Notes under the pieces: model-generated
The model's input: the letters and a program-made list of their open reading frames with translations, nothing else
What the model was told of the DNA's origin: nothing
Database searches by the model: none
Origin: Candidatus Bipolaricaulota bacterium
Lineage (GTDB): Bacteria > Bipolaricaulota > Bipolaricaulia > Bipolaricaulales > Bipolaricaulaceae
Reading direction: 5' to 3'
Assembly: GCA_025060415.1 (NCBI GenBank)
Contig: JANXBT010000001.1
Location: 130,313-194,312 of the forward strand
DNA: 64,000 nucleotides
Translations under genes and position numbers: made by a program
Shown here: in pieces, positions 1 through 7,778 of the stretch
Layout of the letters: each line of letters starts with the position of its first letter
Position numbering within the stretch: the first letter of the stretch is position 1

Positions 1-456
1 CGCCCCCACTTTTTCCACCCGCTCCGCGGTGAGCACGCCCAAAACATAGCTGCCCGGCTGGGGAAACTCCACCAGCACCATATGCCCCTGGGGGGAGGCC
101 TCGGGGCGGAGGAGGAGGTGGGCCAATTGGCGGCTGGCCCAGTAGAGCTTGCGCACCAAGGGGATGCGGAGGAACGCGGCCTCCGCGGCCTGCACGAGCT
201 TCCGCCCCAACCAGTGCCGCCCCACCGCCCCCACCACCAGCACCACCCCCAGGCTCACCACCGCCTCCAGCCCCGGGATGTAAAACCCCAGGGAGCGGCG
301 CATGAGCTGGGCGAAGGGCGTGTGCGGCCCGAACACGCTGTAGGCCGCGCGGTACACCAGCCACAGCACGTAGCCCGTGAGGGTGAGGGGGAGGAGCACC
401 ACCAACCCGGTCAGCAAGCAGTCCTTGAGGCCCCGCAATGCGCGCACCGGCACCAC
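1..456 (-). CDS. DUF502 family membrane protein, 3' end cut by window edge
   Basis: This reading frame stays open from GTG at 456 to base 1 (152 codons), so the C-terminus lies outside the window. The product begins with a hydrophobic helix containing LLTGLVVLLPLTLTGYVLW, then IPGLEAVVSLGVVLVVGAVG as a second helix, then a GRKL stretch, IPLVRKLYWASRQ and VLVEFPQPGSYVLGVLT. This is the order of conserved blocks in DUF502 proteins, which are two-helix inner-membrane proteins of unknown function. The start is uncertain among GTG codons at 456, 453 and 447. I chose 456 because a -10 box ends 10 nt upstream. It is divergent from acs. Confidence 0.8.
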   Translation of the reverse strand, partial: MVPVRALRGLKDCLLTGLVVLLPLTLTGYVLWLVYRAAYSVFGPHTPFAQLMRRSLGFYIPGLEAVVSLGVVLVVGAVGRHWLGRKLVQAAEAAFLRIPLVRKLYWASRQLAHLLLRPEASPQGHMVLVEFPQPGSYVLGVLTAERVEKVGA

Positions 457-466
457 CCCGCCCGAA

Positions 467-495
467 TTTGTACGCCCGAACGCAGCCGCTGCCAA
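467..495 (-). promoter_or_regulatory. Promoter of the DUF502 gene
   Basis: On the minus strand TTGGCA (495-490) is followed after 17 nt by TACAAA (472-467). The GTG start codon is only 10 nt beyond the -10 box, which leaves room for a very short leader at most. Confidence 0.6.
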
Positions 496-502
496 ATCCC
501 CG

Positions 503-530
503 TTGAAGGCCGCGGACGCCCGAGTATGAT
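503..530 (+). promoter_or_regulatory. Promoter of the acs operon
   Basis: TTGAAG (503-508) and TATGAT (525-530) are 16 nt apart and lie about 40 nt before the acs start. This promoter is back-to-back with that of the DUF502 gene. The resulting leader carries GAGGAGGT at 558-565, 6 nt before the GTG start of acs. Confidence 0.55.
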
Positions 531-571
531 GAAGGTCGGTTTGTGCAGGCTCTCGGCGAGGAGGTGGCAAG

Positions 572-2518
572 GTGAGATGGGTGCAGCCTGACCCCAAGAA
601 GGAGAACTGGTACTGGCCGACCGAGGCCATGAAGGCCCGCGCCTGGGTGTCCGACCCCAAGATCTACGAGGAGGCGGCGGCGGACCCGGTGGCCTTCTGG
701 GCCAAACGCGCCGAGGAGATCGTGTGGTTCCAGAAGTGGTCGGAAACCTACGTGGACGAGCCCTACGCCCACAAGTGGTTCGTGGGCGGCAAGCTCAACC
801 TCTCCTACAACTCCCTGGACCGGCACGTGGAGGCCGGCAAGGGGAACAAGGTGGCCTTGATCTGGGAGCCGGAGCCCCCGCACGAGCCCAACCGCATCCT
901 CACCTACAAGGACCTTTTGGCCGAGGTGTCCCGCCTGGCCAACGCCCTGAAGCGCCTGGGCATCCGGAAGGGCGACCGCATCGGGATCTACCTCCCCATG
1001 ATCCCCGAGGCCGTGATCGCCATGCAGGCCTGCGTGCGCATCGGCGCCGTGCACACCGTGGTGTTCTCCGCCTTCTCCGCGGAGTCCCTGCGCGATCGCC
1101 TCCTGGACTCCGGGGCGCGGCTCCTCATCACCGCCGACGGCTACTACCGCCGGGGGAAGCTCATCGACCTCAAGCCGCAGGCGGACCAGGCCCTCACGGG
1201 CACCAAGGTGGAGAGGGTCATCGTGGTGCGCCGCACCGGCCATGCCGTGCCCATGGACCCCAAGCGCGACATCTGGTACCACGAGCTCGTTCAGGGCGAG
1301 AAGGACTTCTGCCCGGCCGAGCCCCTCGACAGCGAGGACCTGGCCTTCATCCTCTACACCTCCGGCACCACGGGGAAGCCCAAGGGGGTGATGCACACCA
1401 CGGGCGGCTACGCCGTGCAGGTCTACACCACGGCCAAATGGGACTTCAACCTCCATGAGGACGACGTGCACTTCTGCACGGCCGATGTGGGCTGGATCAC
1501 CGGCCACTCCTACGTGAACTACGGCCCCCTCATGAACGGGGTGGCCACCGTGGTGTACGAGGGCTCCCCGGACTACCCGGACTTCGGCCGCATGTGGCAG
1601 ATCGTGGAGAAGCACAAGGTCACGGTGTACTACACCGCGCCCACGGCCATCCGCATGCACGTGAAGTGGGGGGACGAGTGGCCCAAGAAGTACGACCTCA
1701 CCACGCTGCGGGTTTTGGGCACGGTGGGCGAGCCCATCAACGAGGAGGCCTGGCTTTGGTACTTCAAGCTGATCGGCGGGGAGCGCTGCCCCATCATCGA
1801 CACCTGGTGGCAGACGGAGACGGGCGCCACCTGCGTGCAGGCCCTGCCGGGGATCGGCCCCTTCATCCCCACCGTGGCGGGCCGGCCCTTCCCGGGGATC
1901 CGCGCCAAGATCGTGGACGCCGGCGGCGCCCCGGTGAAGCCCGGCGAGGGCGGGTACCTCGTGCTTGAGCCGCCCTTCCCGCCGGCCCTCACCCGCGGGC
2001 TTTACGGCGACCCGGAGAAGTTCCGGGCCACCTACTTCGGGGAGTTCGGGCCCCGCCTCTACTTCACCAAGGACGGCGCCCGCATGGACGAGATGGGCAA
2101 CATCCGCATCACCGGCCGCGTGGACGACGTGATGAACGTGGCCGGCCACCGCTTGGCCACGGCCGAGGTGGAGGACGCCCTGTCCCAGCACCCCCTGGTG
2201 TCCGAGGTGGCCGTGGTCTCCCGGCCCGACGAGATCAAGGGCGAGGTGCCCGTGGCCTTTGTGCTCCTCAAGGCCGGGGCGCAGCCCTCCGAGGACCTGA
2301 AAAAGGAGCTCATCAAGACCGTGGACAAGTACATCGGGCCCACGGCGCGGCCCGCGGAGATCTACTTCGTGGAGGACGTGCCCAAGACCCGCTCGGGGAA
2401 GATCATGCGCCGCATCCTCAAGGCCCTGGTGCGGGGCGAGCCGGTGGGCGACATCACCACCCTGCGCAACCCCGAGTGCGTGGAGGACCTCAAGCGCGTG
2501 GTGGGCTACAAGGGCTAG
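572..2518 (+). CDS. acs: Acetyl-CoA synthetase (AMP-forming)
   Basis: This cytosolic enzyme activates acetate to acetyl-AMP and then acetyl-CoA. The product is 648 residues, the usual Acs length. It shows the AMP-binding motif YTSGTTGKPKGVMHTT near residues 260-275, the block DTWWQTETGA, and the C-terminal catalytic motif PKTRSGKIMRR. The lysine of SGK is residue 610, equivalent to the acetylation-controlled lysine 609 of Salmonella Acs. The GTG start has an SD (GAGGAGGT) 6 nt upstream. Two OFA-type transporters follow, the first after 7 nt, so uptake of a small carboxylate is probably coupled to activation. A Pat-type acetyltransferase lies 5 kb away and may regulate it. Acetate is the likeliest substrate; propionate cannot be excluded from sequence alone. 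Confidence 0.95.
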   Translation: MRWVQPDPKKENWYWPTEAMKARAWVSDPKIYEEAAADPVAFWAKRAEEIVWFQKWSETYVDEPYAHKWFVGGKLNLSYNSLDRHVEAGKGNKVALIWEPEPPHEPNRILTYKDLLAEVSRLANALKRLGIRKGDRIGIYLPMIPEAVIAMQACVRIGAVHTVVFSAFSAESLRDRLLDSGARLLITADGYYRRGKLIDLKPQADQALTGTKVERVIVVRRTGHAVPMDPKRDIWYHELVQGEKDFCPAEPLDSEDLAFILYTSGTTGKPKGVMHTTGGYAVQVYTTAKWDFNLHEDDVHFCTADVGWITGHSYVNYGPLMNGVATVVYEGSPDYPDFGRMWQIVEKHKVTVYYTAPTAIRMHVKWGDEWPKKYDLTTLRVLGTVGEPINEEAWLWYFKLIGGERCPIIDTWWQTETGATCVQALPGIGPFIPTVAGRPFPGIRAKIVDAGGAPVKPGEGGYLVLEPPFPPALTRGLYGDPEKFRATYFGEFGPRLYFTKDGARMDEMGNIRITGRVDDVMNVAGHRLATAEVEDALSQHPLVSEVAVVSRPDEIKGEVPVAFVLLKAGAQPSEDLKKELIKTVDKYIGPTARPAEIYFVEDVPKTRSGKIMRRILKALVRGEPVGDITTLRNPECVEDLKRVVGYKG

Positions 2519-2525
2519 GGCTCCC

Positions 2526-3776
2526 ATGGCGCTCCTCGGGGTGCGGGAGGGGGGGCGGCGCTTCCCCCGCGGGCTGATCCTCGGGGCGGGGTTCGTGCTC
2601 GCCCTCATGGGGGGCGTGTCCTACGCCTGGGGCTCCTTTGTCATCCCCCTCACCACGCAGTTCGGTTGGAGCACGGCGGAGGCCACGCTCCCCTTCACCG
2701 TGTTCATGGTGGTGTTCGCCCTGGGGATGGTGCCCGCGGGGCGCCTGCAGGACCGCTACGGCCCCCGCCGGGTGGCCCTGGCCGGCGCCCTCGTCTTCCT
2801 TTTGGCCTACGGCCTGGCCTCCCTGGTGGGCCGCCTCCCCCACCCCCTTTGGCTGGTGGCCACCTACGGCGTGCTGGGCGGAGCGGGTTGTGCCCTCACC
2901 TACGCCTGCGTGGCCCCCCCGGCCCGCAAGTGGTTCCCGGATCGGCCCGGGTTCGCCATCTCCCTGGCGCTGGCCGGGTTCGGCCTCGCCGCCGTCCTCT
3001 TCTCCCCCCTCAAGGCCAGCGTCCTCCTCCCCGCCTGGGGGGTGGAGGGCACGCTCCTCCTTTTGGGGCTCCTGGTGGCCGGGCTGAGCGCCCTGGCGGC
3101 GCTGGTGCTGCGGAACCCGCCTCCGGGGTGGGCGCCGCCGGGGCGGCCGGGCGGGAGCACGGCCCGGCGCTCCCCCCTCAGCCCCCGCGGCGACGTCCCC
3201 CCACGGGAGGTCGTGCGCACCCCCCTCTTCTACGAGATCTGGGGCTCGTTCGCCCTGGTGATGGTGGGCGGGCTCATGGCCATCGGGCTGCTCAAGCCCT
3301 ACGGCCAGGTGGCCCTGGGGCTGCCCGCGGGGCAGGCCGCCTGGGCCATGTCCCTGTTCGCCCTGGCCAACGGGCTGGGCCGCCCCCTCGCTGGCTACCT
3401 CGGCGACCGGTTCGGACCGCTTTGGGTGATGAGCGTCACGTTCGCCCTGCAAACCCTCGTCTTCCTCACCTTCCCTCTAGTGGCGGTCACGGTCCCCACC
3501 TACTACGGGGCCTCCGCCCTGCTGGGCTGGGGGTACGCCGTGACGCTGGCCCTGTTCCCGGCGGTCACGGCCTGGTGCTTCGGCCCCAAGAACCTGGGGA
3601 CGAACTACGGGCTGGTGTTCACGGCGTTTGGGATGGGGGCGGTGGGCTCGGTGCTGGGCTCGTGGCTGTTTGACCGTACGGGCAGCTACACGCCCGCCTT
3701 TCTCCTGGCCGGGAGCGCGGCGGGGCTGAGCTTCCTGCTCACCCTCCACCTGAAGCGCAAGCACGGCCTTCCCTGA
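2526..3776 (+). CDS. MFS transporter, oxalate/formate antiporter (OFA) family, copy 1
   Basis: The 416-residue product has about 12 predicted membrane helices. It carries the OFA-type N-terminal pattern GGVSYAWGSFVIPL, an MFS signature GRLQDRYGPRR between helices 2 and 3, and the late motif FGPKNLGTNYGLVFTAFG, which is typical of OFA proteins. It starts 7 nt after acs and therefore shares its transcript. OFA proteins exchange oxalate, formate or other monocarboxylates. Because acs is the upstream partner, acetate, pyruvate or formate are all plausible cargoes. The substrate cannot be fixed from sequence. Confidence 0.85.
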   Translation: MALLGVREGGRRFPRGLILGAGFVLALMGGVSYAWGSFVIPLTTQFGWSTAEATLPFTVFMVVFALGMVPAGRLQDRYGPRRVALAGALVFLLAYGLASLVGRLPHPLWLVATYGVLGGAGCALTYACVAPPARKWFPDRPGFAISLALAGFGLAAVLFSPLKASVLLPAWGVEGTLLLLGLLVAGLSALAALVLRNPPPGWAPPGRPGGSTARRSPLSPRGDVPPREVVRTPLFYEIWGSFALVMVGGLMAIGLLKPYGQVALGLPAGQAAWAMSLFALANGLGRPLAGYLGDRFGPLWVMSVTFALQTLVFLTFPLVAVTVPTYYGASALLGWGYAVTLALFPAVTAWCFGPKNLGTNYGLVFTAFGMGAVGSVLGSWLFDRTGSYTPAFLLAGSAAGLSFLLTLHLKRKHGLP

Positions 3777-3815
3777 GGACCTTTTTCCCGTTCCCCCTTT
3801 TGGGAGGTGCAAGCG

Positions 3816-5063
3816 ATGGGCGTTGCGGCTGTGAAGGGACGGGTGGTGGGGGCCCTGCGGGGCCGCGGGCACCTCTTGGTCGTGGGCTTCCTCATCAACG
3901 TGTGCGGGGGCGCCATCTACGCCTACAGCGTGTTCCGCAAGCCCCTGGAGGCCCTGTGGGGGCTCAGCGCCACCCAAAGCGGGCTTCCGTTTCTGGTGTT
4001 CCTGACGATGTTCGCCCTGGGGATGGCCCTGGGCGGCAAGCCCCTGGAGAGCTGGGGGCCGCGGCGCACGGCCCTCCTGGGCGGGGTCCTCGTGGGCGGG
4101 GGCTGGCTCCTCGCCGGGTTCTCCCCCCACCTCGGGGCCCTCACCCTGTTCTACGGGGTGGTGGCGGGGCTGGGCGTGGGGTTGGTCTACGGCTGCCCCC
4201 TGGCGGTGGTGAGCCGCTGGTTCCCCGACCGCCGGGGCCTGGCGCTGGGGCTCACGGTGATGGGCTTCGGGGCCTCGCCCCTCCTTACCGCCCCCCTCCT
4301 GGGCTTCCTCATCGCCCGGTTCGGCCCGCTCCGCACCTTCTCCCTCCTCGGCGCGGCCTTCCTCGGGCTTTTGGTGCTCCTGGCCCTGCCCCTGCGCTAC
4401 CCGCCCCGGGAGGGCGGGGAGGGCTCGGCCGCCCGAAAACGCCCGGAGAGGGGGGCGGAGCTCGGTCCACGGGAGCTCCTGCGCACCCCCGGCTTTTACG
4501 TGCTTTGGGCCGCGTTCGCCCTCGGGTGCCTGGCGGGGCTCATGGCCATCGGGATCGCTGCGCCCTTTGGGCAAGAGGTGGCCCGCCTCTCCGCGGGGCT
4601 CTCGGCCCTCGCCGTCTCCGTGTTCGCCGTGTTCAACGGGGTGGGACGCCCGCTTTTCGGTTGGCTTACGGACCGTATCTCCCCCCGCAACGCCGGCGCC
4701 CTCTCCTTCGCCCTCGTCCTCCTCGCCGCCCTCCTCCTCTACTTCCTCGGGAGCCACCCCGCCGTCTACTTCCTGGGCTTTTGCCTCCTCTGGCTGAACC
4801 TGGGCGGGTGGCTGGCCATCGCGCCCACGGCCACGGCCGCCCTCTTCGGCATGAAGCACTACGGGAAGAACTACGGGATCGTCTTCACCGCTTACGGGGC
4901 CGGCGCCGTCCTGGGGAACGTCCTCTCCGGCCTTCTCCGGGACCTCACGGGCTCCTACCGCGCGGTCTTCCCCTGGGTGATGGGGCTCGCCCTGGTGGGG
5001 GCGGGGCTCGCCCTGTGGGGGCTCACGCCCCCGCGGGAGCCCGTCCCGGCGCGGAGGGGCTGA
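3816..5063 (+). CDS. MFS transporter, oxalate/formate antiporter (OFA) family, copy 2
   Basis: This 415-residue paralogue of the preceding transporter has 12 predicted helices, NVCGGAIYAYSVFRKPL at its N-terminus and KHYGKNYGIVFTAYGAGA near its C-terminus. I chose the ATG at 3816 over an in-frame GTG at 3807 because GGGAGGT (3802-3808) sits 7 nt before the ATG and the GTG lies inside this SD. It is the third gene of the acs operon and ends 7 nt from the convergent folD stop. Cargo is unknown, but two diverged copies behind acs suggest related small carboxylates or an import/export pair. Confidence 0.85.
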   Translation: MGVAAVKGRVVGALRGRGHLLVVGFLINVCGGAIYAYSVFRKPLEALWGLSATQSGLPFLVFLTMFALGMALGGKPLESWGPRRTALLGGVLVGGGWLLAGFSPHLGALTLFYGVVAGLGVGLVYGCPLAVVSRWFPDRRGLALGLTVMGFGASPLLTAPLLGFLIARFGPLRTFSLLGAAFLGLLVLLALPLRYPPREGGEGSAARKRPERGAELGPRELLRTPGFYVLWAAFALGCLAGLMAIGIAAPFGQEVARLSAGLSALAVSVFAVFNGVGRPLFGWLTDRISPRNAGALSFALVLLAALLLYFLGSHPAVYFLGFCLLWLNLGGWLAIAPTATAALFGMKHYGKNYGIVFTAYGAGAVLGNVLSGLLRDLTGSYRAVFPWVMGLALVGAGLALWGLTPPREPVPARRG

Positions 5064-5070
5064 GGGAGGC

Positions 5071-5967
5071 CTAGTCCCGCCCCGAAAGCCCCAGCTGGTG
5101 CTCGCAGGCCAGGACCGTGTTCCAAAGGAGCATGGCCACGGTGACGGGCCCCACGCCGCCGGGCACGGGGGTGATGGCCTCCACCCGCTCCACGAGGGCC
5201 GGGAAGTCGGTATCCCCCACGAGGCGGAAGCCCGTTTTCGCCGCGGGGTCGGGGACGCGGTTGATCCCCACATCGATCACCACCGCGCCCTCCCGCACCA
5301 TGTCCGCGGTGATGGCGCCCGGCGCGCCCATCGCCGCCACCAGGATGTCCGCCTGACGGGTGAAGCGCGCCAGGTCCGGCGTGCCGGTGTGGCACACGGT
5401 CACCGTGGCGTTCAGCCCCTCCTTTTTCTGGAGGAGGAGGGCGGCTAGCGGCTTGCCCACCGTGGGGCTGCGGCCGCAGATGACCACGTGCTTCCCCTCC
5501 GGGAGGTAGCCGTTCTGCCGGAGGATCTCCCAGACGGCGTGGGGCGTGCAGGGGATGAGGTAGGGCTCGCCCAAAAGGAGCCGGCCCATGTTCTGGGGGT
5601 GGAAGCCGTCCACGTCCTTTTGAGGGGCGATGGCCGCGAACGCCCGGAGCGGGGCGAGGTGGGGGGGTAGGGGCAGCTGCACGAGGATCCCGTGGACCTC
5701 CGGGTCCCGGTTGAGCTCCTCAAGGAGCCCAAGGAGCCGGGGCTCCGGGGTCTCCGCGGGGAGCGCGAGGACGCGGCTGCGGATCCCCAGGCTCGCGCAG
5801 GCCCGCTGCTTTTGGCGCACGTACACGAGGGAGGCGGGGTCCTCGCCCACGCGGACCATGGCCAGCCCGGGGACCACGCCCCGGCGGGCGAGCCGCTGCA
5901 GGCGCGCGCGGAGCTCCTGGTAGATCCGCTCCGCCACGGGTTGCCCCCACAGGACCTTGGCCGCCAT
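5071..5967 (-). CDS. folD: Bifunctional methylene-THF dehydrogenase / methenyl-THF cyclohydrolase
   Basis: FolD interconverts 5,10-methylene-THF, methenyl-THF and 10-formyl-THF in the cytosol. The 298-residue product has the YVRQKQRACASLGI region with the catalytic lysine, the QLPLPPHL block, DVDGFHPQNMGRL, the NAD(P)-binding GRSPTVGKPLA and the C-terminal TPVPGGVGPVTVAML. All are diagnostic of FolD. The ATG at 5967 lies 2 nt after the fhs stop, so the two genes are cotranscribed and translation is probably coupled. With Fhs this gives the full formate-to-methylene-THF segment of the Wood-Ljungdahl methyl branch or of C1 biosynthesis. Confidence 0.96.
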   Translation of the reverse strand: MAAKVLWGQPVAERIYQELRARLQRLARRGVVPGLAMVRVGEDPASLVYVRQKQRACASLGIRSRVLALPAETPEPRLLGLLEELNRDPEVHGILVQLPLPPHLAPLRAFAAIAPQKDVDGFHPQNMGRLLLGEPYLIPCTPHAVWEILRQNGYLPEGKHVVICGRSPTVGKPLAALLLQKKEGLNATVTVCHTGTPDLARFTRQADILVAAMGAPGAITADMVREGAVVIDVGINRVPDPAAKTGFRLVGDTDFPALVERVEAITPVPGGVGPVTVAMLLWNTVLACEHQLGLSGRD

Positions 5968-5969
5968 CC

Positions 5970-7733
5970 TCACAGGAGGCCCTTCACCTGGCCGGTTTCC
6001 ACGTCGAGGTCGATGCGTCGGAACGCCGGGTCCGAGGCGGTCCCGGGCATGAGGGTGATGTCCCCGGCCACCGGGCAGAGGAAGCGGGCGCCCGTGAACA
6101 CCAGCACGTCGCGCACGGGGAGCGTCCAGCCCCGGGGCACCCCCTTCCGCTCCGGGTCGTGGGAGAGCGAGAGGTGGGTTTTGACCATGACGAGGGAAAA
6201 CGCGTGGAGGTCGTGCGTGCGCGCGAGCTCCTTGAGCTTCTCTTCGGCCTCCGGGCTCCAGGCCACCCCTTCCGCGCCGTAGACCTCGCGGGCGACGCGC
6301 TCCACCCGCTCGGGGATCGGGGCCTCCGCGGGGTAGAGGAAGCGGAACTCCCCGGGCTCGGCGCACGCCTCCACGACGGCGTCCGCGAGCTCCAGGGCGC
6401 CCTCCCCTCCCTTCGCCCAGTGCTCGCCCACGGCGAACCGCGCCCGGGCCTCCTGCTCCACGGCCCGGCGCACGAGCCGGATCTCCGCCTCGCTGTCCGT
6501 GGGGAAGCGGTTGAGGCAGACCACGGGGGTCACCCCGGCCTTCCGCACGATCCCGATGTGGTGGAGGAGGTTGGGCAGCCCCTTTTCCACGAGGTCCAGG
6601 TTCTCCTTTTCGTAGGGCTCGGGGAGGGGGCGGCCGGGCACGACCCGGGGCCCGCCGCCGTGCACTTTGAGGGCCCGCACGGTGCACACGATCACCGCCG
6701 CGTCCGGAACAAGCCCGCTCAGCCGGCACTTCACGTTCCAGAACTTCTCGAACCCGATGTCCGCGCCGAACCCGGCCTCGGTCACGTGGTACTCGAAGAG
6801 CTTGAGGCCCAAGAGGTCCCCCACGATGGAGGACTGGCCCAGGGCGATGTTGGCGAAGGGCCCGGTGTGCACGAGCACCGGTTGGTACTCCACGGTGCAG
6901 CACAGGGTGGGGTGGAGGGCGTGGCGGAGGAGGGCGGCCATGGCCCCCGCCACCTCCAGGTCCTCGCAGGTGATGGGGTTCCCCCGCCGGTCGTAGGCCA
7001 CGGTGATGCGGCCCAGCCGCTCCCGCAGGTCCCGCAGGTCCTTGGCGATGGCCAAAATGGCCATGACCTCGCTGGAGGGCGTGATCTGGAACCCGGACTC
7101 CATGGGGATCCCATTGCCCCTCCCCCCCAGCCCGATGACCACCTGGCGGAGGGCCTGGGCACACAGGTCCAGGGCCCAGCGCAGCTGGACCCGGCGGGGG
7201 TCGATGTCCAGCCGGCGCAACCCCCGCCTCTCCCACTCCTCCGGGGAATAGGTGGCCTCGTGGTGGAGCCGGGCGGTGAGGGCCACCATGGCCAGGTTGT
7301 GGGCGTTGGTCACGGCGTCCATGTCGCCGGTGAGGCCCAGGGAGAGCTCCGTGCGGGGAAGGAGCAGGGCGTTGCCCCCGCCCGCGGCCGTCCCCTTCAC
7401 GTTGAACGTGGGGCCGGCCGAGGGCTGGCGGAGGCACCCCCCCGCGTGCTTCCCGCGCTTGGCCAGCCCCTGGATCAGCCCCAGCGCCGTGGTGGTCTTC
7501 CCCTCCCCCAAGGGGGTGGGGGTGAGGGCGGTGACCACGATGTACCTCCCGTTCGGCCGGTCCTTTAGGCGCTCCAGGATCTTGCGGTGGTCGAGCTTGG
7601 CCACGCGGCCGTAGGGGATGAGCTCGTCCCGGCGCAGGCCCAAACGGGCGGCCCACTCCTCGGGGGTGGGCATCCTCTTTTCCGCTTCCGCCGCGATTTC
7701 CCAGTCCTTAAGCCGGTGGACGTCGAAGGGCAT
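5970..7733 (-). CDS. fhs: Formate-tetrahydrofolate ligase
   Basis: Fhs uses ATP to join formate to THF, giving 10-formyl-THF. The 587-residue product is slightly longer than the usual 555-560. It contains the nucleotide-binding loop [12 protein letters not shown] near residues 70-81, [28 protein letters not shown] and the C-terminal GDITLMPG. An SD, AAGGAGG, is 5 nt before the ATG. It follows the Pat-like gene by 45 nt and precedes folD by 2 nt, forming a three-gene unit. In an acetogen-like metabolism this is the entry of formate into the methyl branch; otherwise it supplies formyl-THF for biosynthesis. Confidence 0.97.
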   Translation of the reverse strand: MPFDVHRLKDWEIAAEAEKRMPTPEEWAARLGLRRDELIPYGRVAKLDHRKILERLKDRPNGRYIVVTALTPTPLGEGKTTTALGLIQGLAKRGKHAGGCLRQPSAGPTFNVKGTAAGGGNALLLPRTELSLGLTGDMDAVTNAHNLAMVALTARLHHEATYSPEEWERRGLRRLDIDPRRVQLRWALDLCAQALRQVVIGLGGRGNGIPMESGFQITPSSEVMAILAIAKDLRDLRERLGRITVAYDRRGNPITCEDLEVAGAMAALLRHALHPTLCCTVEYQPVLVHTGPFANIALGQSSIVGDLLGLKLFEYHVTEAGFGADIGFEKFWNVKCRLSGLVPDAAVIVCTVRALKVHGGGPRVVPGRPLPEPYEKENLDLVEKGLPNLLHHIGIVRKAGVTPVVCLNRFPTDSEAEIRLVRRAVEQEARARFAVGEHWAKGGEGALELADAVVEACAEPGEFRFLYPAEAPIPERVERVAREVYGAEGVAWSPEAEEKLKELARTHDLHAFSLVMVKTHLSLSHDPERKGVPRGWTLPVRDVLVFTGARFLCPVAGDITLMPGTASDPAFRRIDLDVETGQVKGLL

Positions 7734-7778
7734 GCTGGCCTCCTTGGGCGCGCGGGCCTGCCGCGGCGGGCCCCCGGA

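Noticed and set aside
3777-3815. Intrinsic terminator between the two OFA transporters
   Set aside because: The C- and T-rich stretch forms only a very short CCC/GGG stem and is followed by an SD rather than a T-run.
2490-7656. Long open frames opposite acs, the transporters, folD and fhs
   Set aside because: They are rich in Pro, Gly, Arg and His, have no domain signals and lie antisense to well-supported genes, as expected for shadow frames at about 70% G+C.
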